NCBI RefSeq assembly: GCF_032452875.1
Contig: NW_026893855.1
Span: 62,001-126,000 of the forward strand
From: Bos javanicus
Lineage: Eukaryota; Chordata; Mammalia; Artiodactyla; Bovidae
Direction: 5' to 3'
Length of the DNA stretch: 64,000 nt
The translations under genes and the position numbers were made by a program. This document shows, piece by piece, positions 57,509-64,000 of the stretch. Position 1 is the stretch's first letter. The number at the start of each line of letters is the position of its first letter. Under the pieces are notes generated by a model that did not search any database, was not told the DNA's origin, and was given only the letters and a program-made list of their open reading frames with translations.

Positions 57509-58028
57509 GATCACGTGACTGAGCAGGCACTGATCACGTGGCTGATCATGCACTGATCACGTGGCTGATCATACACACACATGATCCTGATCACACGTGC
57601 TGATCATGCACTGATCACGTGGCTGATCATGCACTGATCACGTGGCTGATCATGCACTGATCACGTGGCTGATCATGCACTGATCACGTGGCTGATCATG
57701 CACTGATCACGTGGCTGATCATGCACTGATCACGTGACTATCATGCACTGATCACGTGGCTGATCATGCACTGATCACGTGGCTGATCATGCACTGATCA
57801 CGTGACTGATCATGCACTGATCACGTGGCTGTCATGCACTGATCACGTGGCTGATCAGGAACTGATCACCTGACTGATCATGCACTGATCACGTGGCTGA
57901 TCATGCACTGATCACGTGTTTATCATGCGGTGATCACGTGACTGAGCAGGCGCTGATCACGTGACTGATCATGCAGTGATCACGTGGCTGATCATGCACT
58001 GATATCGTGACTGATCATGCACTGATCA
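57509..58028. repeat. Near-consensus monomer run leading into array 2
   Basis: About 23 monomers, closer to the 23-bp consensus than anywhere else in the window. The first two (GACTGAGCAGGCACT, then GGCTGATCA) and the last ~120 bp (TTTATCATGCGGTGATC onwards) resemble array-2 monomers, as does the LTR entry GATCATGTGCCGGG at the end. The stretch therefore looks like the monomer part of an LTR-less array-2-type unit. A small disturbed patch of CACACACATGATCCTG type lies at about 57570-57600. Confidence 0.8.
57599..57736. repeat. Six perfect tandem 23-bp monomers
   Basis: Six uninterrupted identical 23-bp copies (GCTGATCATGC through GATCACGTG). Elsewhere neighbouring monomers nearly always differ, so this is a young local expansion or a surviving ancestral stretch. 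Confidence 0.9.
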
Positions 58029-58078
58029 TGTGCCGGGAGCCGGGAGGCATTCCACTCTGGACAAAGGTCATGAGGAAG

Positions 58079-58113
58079 GAGGCTCGGCATACGCAAATGC
58101 GGGATCGAGCCTC
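58079..58113. other. Inverted repeat in LTR U3
   Basis: Arms GAGGCTCG (58079-58086) and CGAGCCTC (58106-58113) are perfect 8-bp complements around a 19-bp loop that itself contains GCAT and ATGC. The same structure is kept in LTR copies B-E. Confidence 0.7.
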
Positions 58114-58449
58114 AGGAGTCCGGATATTCTCGAGCATCTCCCCCACCAGAGTCTGCCTACTGTATTGCTTTGTGCTCTCACCTCTGATTTCACTGGGGCT
58201 GTCCCCACCACCATCTCGCTCTCTCTGTCAAAGAGTTAACTTACAGCTCCAATTCATAAAGTTCCTTGTCATTCTTCCCTTTAACTTCCAGCTGAGTCTC
58301 CATCTGGAGCGCGGAACCCACCACGCTTACTAATTATGCCTGGGCTGCTAAGACCCACTCGAGAAGGTGTCTAGGGTGAGGCACCTTTCGCTATTCGAGA
58401 GGGCGCCTGCGGCTACGTAAGTGGTGCAAACTTCTTGTCTTGAAGTTTG

Positions 58450-58454
58450 ATTGG
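58450..58454 (-). promoter_or_regulatory. CCAAT box (inverted) in LTR copy A
   Basis: ATTGG within TTTGATTGGTC lies about 100 bp upstream of the TATA box, a usual distance for NF-Y sites in LTR promoters. It is conserved in copies B-D. Confidence 0.5.
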
Positions 58455-58550
58455 TCTTCCGCGTAAACCAAGCTCCTCAGTCTCTTTTCTCCACCGAATT
58501 TTCCTACTGAGCTCTCCTCATACTATTATTCTTGACATCTCTGATTAGCA

Positions 58551-58558
58551 TATAAATA
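58551..58558 (+). promoter_or_regulatory. TATA box in LTR copy A
   Basis: TATAAATA in the context ATTAGCATATAAATAG. It is kept unchanged in copies B (59939-59946), C (61346-61353) and D (62755-62762). Transcription would start around 58580 and run rightwards through the PBS into the satellite. Activity is not shown. Confidence 0.6.
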
Positions 58559-58618
58559 GTCGCCTAGGCCATCTCTCCTTCGAATACCCTGGATCAGTTG
58601 GGGCTGGTCCCCGGCAGG

Positions 58619-58636
58619 TGGCGACCGAACAGGGAC
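58619..58636 (+). other. Primer binding site, copy A (tRNA-Lys3-like)
   Basis: TGGCGACCGAACAGGGAC matches the canonical tRNA-Lys3 PBS at 17 of 18 positions (A for C at position 6). It lies two bases after the LTR end, as in a provirus. The next bases, CTCAGGAGGCAAT, already correspond to satellite sequence of array 1. Confidence 0.88.
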
Positions 58637-58878
58637 CTCAGGAGGCAATACTCAAAGAGCTGAGCAGACACGAACCACGCAATCAGCAGGCAATAAGCAT
58701 GGAGCTCAGCAGTGACGAATCATGCTGCTCAACTGGCAATAATCAAGCACGTGACCAGGCAGGAATCACGCAGCTCAGCTGGCAATTGTCAAGCAGATGA
58801 GCCGACAGGAATCACGCAGCTCAGCTGGCAATTGTCATGCAGATGAGCCGGCAGGAATCACGCAGCTCAGCAGGCCCT
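58637..58878. repeat. Divergent satellite block, unit A
   Basis: 242 bp homologous to the 234-bp block that starts every array-1 unit (GGAGGCAATA, AAAGAGCTGAG, CAGCAGGCAATAA, AATCATGCTGCTCA and so on in the same order). The right part shows the 46-bp dimer AATCACGCAGCTCAGC / TGTCAAGCAGATGAGC. A 60-codon open frame runs from the PBS into the block. It starts with GTG and is repeated identically in units B-D, so it reflects array homogenisation rather than a gene. Confidence 0.85.
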
Positions 58879-59409
58879 GATCACGTGACTCTGCAGGCAC
58901 TGATCACGTGGCTGATCAAGTCCAGATCACGTGACTGAGCAGGCACTGATCACGTGGCTATCATGCACTGATGGCGTGACTGCGCATGCACTGATGGCGT
59001 GGCTGATGGCACTGATCACATGGCTCATCATGCACTGATCACGTGTTTATCAGGCAATGATCAGTGACTGACAGGCGCTGATCATGGGACTGTGCACGCA
59101 CTGATCACGTGGCTATCATGCACTGATCACGTGACTGCGCATGCACTGATGACGTGGCTGTTCGGGCACTGATCACGGGTTTATCAGGCAGTGATCAGTG
59201 ACTGACAGGCGCTGATCAGGGGACTGATCAGGTGGCTGATCAGGAACTGACCACCTGACCGCGCATGCAGTGATCACCTGGCTGGTCGTTCACTGATCAC
59301 GTGTTTATCATACGGTGATCACGTGACTGAGCGCTGATCACGTGACTGTGCCGTCAGTGATCACGTGGCTGAGCATGCACTGATATCGTGACTGAGCATG
59401 CACTGATCA
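58879..59409. repeat. Diverged monomers of array-2 unit A
   Basis: 531 bp of monomers. It includes three internal modules marked by TTTATCA (59046, 59180, 59304), each followed by a GTGATC/GTGACTGA...GCGCTGATCA stretch. Compared with units B-D it lacks 11 bp near 59222 (GGGACTGATCAGG for GGGACTGTGCACGCACTG...) and 3 bp near 59331 (GACTGAGCGCTG for GACTGAGAGGCGCTG). Confidence 0.85.
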
Positions 59410-60004
59410 TGTGCCGGGAGGGGAGGCATTCCACTCTGGACAAAGGTCATGAGGAAGGAGGCTCGGCATACGCAAATGCGGGATCGAGCCTCAGGAGTCC
59501 ACCCGGATATTCTCGAGCATCTCCCCCAAAAAAACCGGAGTCTGCCTACTGTATTGCTTTGTGCTCTCACCTCTGATTTCACTGAGGCTGTCCCCCACCA
59601 CCATCTCGCTCTCTCTGTCAAAGAGGTAACTTACAGCTCCAATTCATAAAGTTCCTTGTCATTCTTCCCTTTAACTTCCAGCTGAGTCTCCATCTGGAGC
59701 GCGGAACCCACCACGCTTCCTAATTATGCCTGGGCTGCTAAGACCCACTCGAGAAGGTGTCTAGGGTGAGGCACCTTTCGCTATTCGAGGCGCCTGCGGC
59801 CTACGTAAGTGGTGCAAACTTCTTGTCTTGAAGTTTGATTGGTCTTCCGCGTAAACCAAGCTCCTCAGTCTCTTTTCTCCACCGAATTTTCCTACTGAGC
59901 TCTCCTCATACTATTATTCTTGACATCTCTGATTAGCATATAAATAGTCGCCTAGGCCATCTCTCCTTCGAATACCCTGGATCAGTTGGGGCTGGTCCCC
60001 GGCA
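59410..60004 (+). mobile_element. ERV LTR, copy B
   Basis: 595 bp with TGTGCC...CCGGCA ends. It reads GGGAGGGGAGGC near the start where other copies read GGGAGCCGGGAGGC or GGGAGCCGGGGAGGC. The C5/A7 tract at 59523-59534 is longer than in copy C. It has TTCGAGGCGCC where C has TTCGAGAGGGCGCC. Confidence 0.85.
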
Positions 60005-60006
60005 GG

Positions 60007-60024
60007 TGGCGACCGAACAGGGAC
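60007..60024 (+). other. Primer binding site, copy B
   Basis: Identical 18-base Lys3-like PBS, two bases after the LTR end at 60004. Confidence 0.88.
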
Positions 60025-60266
60025 CTCAGGAGGCAATACTCAAAGAGCTGAGCAGACACGAACCACGCAATCAGCAGGCAATAAGCATGGAGCTCAGCAG
60101 TGACGAATCATGCTGCTCAACTGGCAATAATCAAGCACGTGACCAGGCAGGAATCACGCAGCTCAGCTGGCAATTGTCAAGCAGATGAGCCGACAGGAAT
60201 CACGCAGCTCAGATGGCAATTGTCATGCAGATGAGCCGGCAGGAATCACGCAGCTCAGCAGGCCCT
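60025..60266. repeat. Divergent satellite block, unit B
   Basis: 242 bp, nearly identical to unit A but with CAGCTCAGATGGC for CAGCTCAGCTGGC near 60210, a change shared with units C and D. Confidence 0.85.
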
Positions 60267-60812
60267 GATCACGTGACTCTGCAGGCACTGATCACGTGGC
60301 TGATCAAGTCAGATCACGTGACTGAGCATGCACTGATCACGTGGCTATCATGCACTGATGACGTGACTGCGCATGCACTGATGACGTGGCTGATCGGGCA
60401 CTGATCACATGGCTCATCATGCACTGATCACGTGTTTATCAGGCAATGATCAGTGACTGACAGGCGCTGATCATGGGACTGTGCACGCACTGATCACGTG
60501 GCTATCATGCACTGATCACGTGACTGCGCATGCACTGATGGCGTGGCTGTTCGGGCACTGATCACGTGTTTATCAGGCAGTGATCAGTGACTGACAGGCG
60601 CTGATCAGGGGACTGTGCACGCACTGATCAGGTGGCTGATCAGGAACTGACCACCTGACTGCGCATGCAGTGATCACGTGGCTGGTCGTTCACTGATCAC
60701 GTGTTTATCATACGGTGATCACGTGACTGAGAGGCGCTGATCACGTGACTGTGCCGTCAGTGATCACGTGGCTGAGCAGGCACTGATATCGTGACTGAGC
60801 ATGCACTGATCA
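60267..60812. repeat. Diverged monomers of array-2 unit B
   Basis: 546 bp with the three TTTATCA modules at 60435, 60569 and 60704, i.e. spaced 134 and 135 bp. Many monomers read GATGACGTG or GATGGCGTG instead of GATCACGTG. Confidence 0.85.
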
Positions 60813-61411
60813 TGTGCCGGGAGCCGGGAGGCATTCCACTCTGGACAAAGGTCATGAGGAAGGAGGCTCGGCATACGCAAATGCGGGATCGAGCCTCAGG
60901 AGTCCACCCGGATATTCTCGAGCATCTCCCCCAAAAACCGGAGTCTGCCTACTGTATTGCTTTGTGCTCTCACCTCTGATTTCACTGGGGGCTGTCCCCC
61001 ACCACCATCTCGCTCTCTCTGTCAAAGAGTTAACTTACAGCTCCAATTCATAAAGTTCCTTGTCATTCTTCCCTTTAACTTCCAGCTGAGTCTCCATCTG
61101 GAGCGCGGAACCCACCACGCTTACTAATTATGCCTGGGCTGCTAAGACCCACTCGAGAAGGTGTCTAGGGTGAGGCACCTTTCGCTATTCGAGAGGGCGC
61201 CTGCGGCCTACGTAAGTGGTGCAAACTTCTTGTCTTGAAGTTTGATTGGTCTTCCGCGTAAACCAAGCTACTCAGTCTCTTTTCTCCACCGAATTTTCCT
61301 ACTGAGCTCTCCTCATACTATTATTCTTGACATCTCTGATTAGCATATAAATAGTCGCCTAGGCCATCTCTCCTTCGAATACCCTGGATCAGTTGGGGCT
61401 GGTCCCCGGCA
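60813..61411 (+). mobile_element. ERV LTR, copy C
   Basis: 599 bp with the same ends, TATA at 61346-61353, and an A5 tract near 60933. It has AAGCTACTCAG where A and B read AAGCTCCTCAG, a change shared with D. Confidence 0.85.
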
Positions 61412-61413
61412 GG

Positions 61414-61431
61414 TGGCGACCGAACAGGGAC
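61414..61431 (+). other. Primer binding site, copy C
   Basis: Identical 18-base Lys3-like PBS directly before CTCAGGAGGCAAT. Confidence 0.88.
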
Positions 61432-61673
61432 CTCAGGAGGCAATACTCAAAGAGCTGAGCAGACACGAACCACGCAATCAGCAGGCAATAAGCATGGAGC
61501 TCAGCAGTGACGAATCATGCTGCTCAACTGGCAATAATCAAGCACGTGACCAGGCAGGAATCACGCAGCTCAGCTGGCAATTGTCAAGCAGATGAGCCGA
61601 CAGGAATCACGCAGCTCAGATGGCAATTGTCATGCAGATGAGCCGGCAGGAATCACGCAGCTCAGCAGGCCCT
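61432..61673. repeat. Divergent satellite block, unit C
   Basis: 242 bp, carrying the CAGATGGC variant also seen in B and D. Confidence 0.85.
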
Positions 61674-62220
61674 GATCACGTGACTCTGCAGGCACTGATC
61701 ACGTGGCTGATCAAGTCCAGATCACGTGACTGAGCATGCACTGATCACGTGGCTATCATGCACTGATGACGTGACTGCGCATGCACTGATGACGTGGCTG
61801 ATCAGGCACTGATCACATGGCTCATCATGCACTGATCACGTGTTTATCAGGCAATGATCAGTGACTGACAGGCGCTGATCATGGGACTGTGCACGCACTG
61901 ATCACGTGGCTATCATGCACTGATCACGTGACTGCGCATGCACTGATGACGTGGCTGTTCGGGCACTGATCACGTGTTTATCAGGCAGTGATCAGTGACT
62001 GACAGGCGCTGATCAGGGGACTGTGCACGCACTGATCAGGTGGCTGATCAGGAACTGACCACCTGACTGCGCATGCAGTGATCACGTGGCTGGTCGTTCA
62101 CTGATCACGTGTTTATCATACGGTGATCACGTGACTGAGAGGCGCTGATCACGTGACTGTGCCGTCAGTGATCACGTGGCTGAGCAGGCACTGATATCGT
62201 GACTGAGCATGCACTGATCA
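61674..62220. repeat. Diverged monomers of array-2 unit C
   Basis: 547 bp with the same three TTTATCA modules. It differs from unit B by a few bases, for example GATCAGGCACTG for GATCGGGCACTG near 61802. Confidence 0.85.
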
Positions 62221-62820
62221 TGTGCCGGGAGCCGGGGAGGCATTCCACTCTGGACAAAGGTCATGAGGAAGGAGGCTCGGCATACGCAAATGCGGGATCG
62301 AGCCTCAGGAGTCCACCCGGATATTCTCGAGCATCTCCCCCAAAAAAACCAGAGTCTGCCTACTGTATTGCTTTGTGCTCTCACCTCTGATTTCACTGGG
62401 GGCTGTCCCCCACCACCATCTCGCTCTCTCTGTCAAAGAGTTAACTTACAGCTCCAATTCATAAAGTTCCTTGTCATTCTTCCCTTTAACTTCCAGCTGA
62501 GTCTCCATCTGGAGCGCGGAACCCACCACGCTTACTAATTATGCCTGGGCTGCTAAGACCCACTCGAGAAGGTGTCTAGGGTGAGGCACCTTTCGCTATT
62601 CGAGAGGGCCTGCGGCCTACGTAAGTGGTGCAAACTTCTTGTCTTGAAGTTTGATTGGTCTTCCGCGTAAACCAAGCTACTCAGTCTCTTTTCTCCACCG
62701 AATTTTCCTACTGAGCTCTCCTCATACTATTATTCTTGACATCTCTGATTAGCATATAAATAGTCGCCTAGGCCATCTCTCCTTCGAATACCCTGGATCA
62801 GTTGGGGCTGGTCCCCGGCA
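62221..62820 (+). mobile_element. ERV LTR, copy D
   Basis: 600 bp. It has an extra G (GGGAGCCGGGGAGGC), an A7 tract with CCAGAG instead of CCGGAG near 62350, and TTCGAGAGGGCCTGC near 62605 (2 bp shorter than in copy C). Confidence 0.85.
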
Positions 62821-62822
62821 GG

Positions 62823-62840
62823 TGGCGACCGAACAGGGAC
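62823..62840 (+). other. Primer binding site, copy D
   Basis: Identical 18-base Lys3-like PBS, two bases after the LTR end. Confidence 0.88.
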
Positions 62841-63082
62841 CTCAGGAGGCGATACTCAAAGAGCTGAGCAGACACGAACCACGCAATCAGCAGGCAATAA
62901 GCATGGAGCTCAGCAGTGACGAATCATGCTGCTCAACTGGCAATAATCAAGCACGTGACCAGGCAGGAATCACGCAGCTCAGCTGGCAATTGTCAAGCAG
63001 ATGAGCCGACAGGAATCACGCAGCTCAGATGGCAATTGTCATGCAGATGAGCCGGCAGGAATCACGCAGCTCAGCAGGCCCT
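62841..63082. repeat. Divergent satellite block, unit D
   Basis: 242 bp. A single A-to-G change (GGAGGCGATACTC) near its start distinguishes it from the other three copies. Confidence 0.85.
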
Positions 63083-63629
63083 GATCACGTGACTCTGCAG
63101 GCACTGATCACGTGGCTGATCAAGTCCAGATCACGTGACTGAGCATGCACTGATCACGTGGCTATCATGCACTGATGACGTGACTGCGCATGCACTGATG
63201 ACGTGGCTGATCAGGCACTGATCACATGGCTCATCATGCACTGATCACGTGTTTATCAGGCAATGATCAGTGACTGACAGGCGCTGATCATGGGACTGTG
63301 CACGCACTGATCACGTGGCTATCATGCACTGATCACGTGACTGCGCATGCACTGATGACGTGGCTGTTCGGGCACTGATCACGGGTTTATCAGGCAGTGA
63401 TCAGTGACTGACAGGCGCTGATCAGGGGACTGTGCACGCACTGATCAGGTGGCTGATCAGGAACTGACCACCTGACTGCGCATGCAGTGATCACGTGGCT
63501 GGTCGTTCACTGATCACGTGTTTATCATACGGTGATCACGTGACTGAGAGGCGCTGATCACGTGACTGTGCCGTCAGTGATCACGTGGCTGAGCAGGCAC
63601 TGATATCGTGACTGAGCATGCACTGATCA
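63083..63629. repeat. Diverged monomers of array-2 unit D
   Basis: 547 bp, almost the same as unit C. It shares GATCACGGGTTTATC near 63378 with unit A (59171), where B and C have GATCACGTGTTTATC. Confidence 0.85.
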
Positions 63630-64000
63630 TGTGCCGGGAGCCGGGGAGGCATTCCACTCTGGACAAAGGTCATGAGGAAGGAGGCTCGGCATACGCAAAT
63701 GCGGGATCGAGCCTCAGGAGTCCACCCGGATATTCTCGAGCATCTCCCCCCCAAAAAAACCAGAGTCTGCCTACTGTATTGCTTTGTGCTCTCACCTCTG
63801 ATTTCACTGGGGGCTGTCCCCCACCACCATCTCGCTCTCTCTGTCAAAGAGTTAACTTACAGCTCCAATTCATAAAGTTCCTTGTCATTCTTCCCTTTAA
63901 CTTCCAGCTGAGTCTCCATCTGGAGCGCGGAACCCACCACGCTTACTAATTATGCCTGGGCTGCTAAGACCCACTCGAGAAGGTGTCTAGGGTGAGGCAC
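63630..64000 (+). mobile_element. ERV LTR, copy E (cut by window end)
   Basis: First 371 bp of a fifth LTR, up to GGTGAGGCAC, before the CCAAT and TATA boxes. The C/A tract is the longest seen (C7 A7 near 63746-63759). Confidence 0.85.

Larger units (their letters stand above)
58029..58616 (+). mobile_element. ERV LTR, copy A (class II-like)
   Basis: The 588-bp segment starts TGTGCCGGGAG and ends CCCCGGCA, so it has TG...CA ends. Two bases (GG) then separate it from a Lys-type primer binding site. Inside are an inverted CCAAT box (58450-58454) and TATAAATA at 58551-58558. The TATA box is only about 65 bp from the LTR end, so R plus U5 would be unusually short. No AATAAA is seen between TATA and the end; CATAAA occurs at 58255-58260. 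Copy A differs from B-D by small losses, for example GAGTCCGGATATT for GAGTCCACCCGGATATT and a missing A-rich tract near 58142. There is no gag, pro, pol or env sequence nearby. Confidence 0.85.
58029..64000 (+). repeat. Array 2: ~1.4-kb satellite unit containing an LTR and PBS
   Basis: Four full units and one partial: A 58029-59409 (1381 bp), B 59410-60812 (1403), C 60813-62220 (1408), D 62221-63629 (1409), E from 63630 and cut by the window end. Each unit is LTR plus PBS (608-620 bp), a divergent block (exactly 242 bp in all four) and diverged monomers (531-547 bp). The edge unit A is shortest, with several small deletions; C and D are nearly identical. This resembles, from memory, the cattle satellites reported to carry inserted LTR-like sequences. 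Confidence 0.93.

Noticed and set aside
57320..57553. 77-codon minus-strand open frame over the junction
   Set aside because: It lies wholly in rearranged satellite, has low-complexity composition and no recognisable domain or start context.
58618..63004. Four identical 60-codon open frames (58618, 60006, 61413, 62822), with a silent change in one copy
   Set aside because: They begin with GTG, run through the PBS into satellite-derived sequence, resemble no gag protein and recur only because the unit is tandemly repeated. A single silent change among four near-identical copies is no evidence of selection.
58007..63949. Open frames of 60-113 codons in the LTRs on both strands
   Set aside because: Frames differ from copy to copy because of C/A tract length changes and small indels, so none is conserved. 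LTRs of this size are non-coding.
1..64000. CENP-B box (TTCG N4 A N2 CGGG)
   Set aside because: Hand scan of TTCG and CCCG occurrences (for example TTCGTCATGGAATG in array 1, CCCGGATATTCTCGAG in the LTR) found no match to the required core spacing on either strand. A computed scan would settle it.
1..64000. tRNA, rRNA or other structured RNA genes
   Set aside because: No cloverleaf, B-box or rRNA-like segments were seen outside the repeated monomers. The PBS is only the 18-base complement of a tRNA end.

Overview
This window is satellite DNA throughout, with no credible protein-coding gene, tRNA or rRNA. The basic unit is a 22-24 bp monomer, usually 23 bp, that begins GATCACGTG and ends GATCATGCACT. 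From memory, a 23-bp prototype of this type is the known building block of the cattle 1.706 g/cm3 satellite family. The second array also carries a class II (betaretrovirus-like) LTR with a Lys-type primer binding site, and its TGTGCCGGGAG start resembles ruminant ERV2 LTRs as I remember them. The best guess is pericentromeric heterochromatin of a cow-like bovid, from a long-read assembly. No search could be run, so species and family names are inference.

Region 1 (1-57340) is a head-to-tail array of a 1541-bp higher-order repeat (HOR): 37 consecutive units plus a partial unit at the left edge, all in one orientation. No transposon interrupts it. One unit parses by hand into about 68 monomers: 57 ordinary ones, one intact 23-mer holding the site that is occupied in array 2, and a divergent subfamily block of about 10. 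Each unit also contains four copies of a 90-bp four-monomer module. Diagnostic variants split the array into three homogenisation domains: about 1-9.9 kb, 9.9-26 kb and 26-57.3 kb. Indels become more frequent towards the right edge.

Region 2 (57341-58028) is a hybrid junction: a shortened, degenerate copy of the divergent block, then nearly consensus monomers (six perfect tandem copies), then monomers like those of array 2.

Region 3 (58029-64000, continuing past the window) is a second array with a unit of about 1.38-1.41 kb. Each unit is a ~600-bp LTR plus an 18-bp primer binding site, a 242-bp divergent block homologous to the array-1 block, and ~531-547 bp of diverged monomers. Four full units and a partial fifth are visible.

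The most interesting point is the relation between the two arrays. Where array 2 carries LTR+PBS, array 1 has an uninterrupted 23-bp monomer, which looks like the empty site. The insert appears to stop at the end of the PBS and has no target-site duplication. That is the structure of a retroviral plus-strand strong-stop DNA (U3-R-U5-PBS) captured without integrase. It was then amplified as part of a satellite unit, giving a tandem array of TATA-bearing LTRs.
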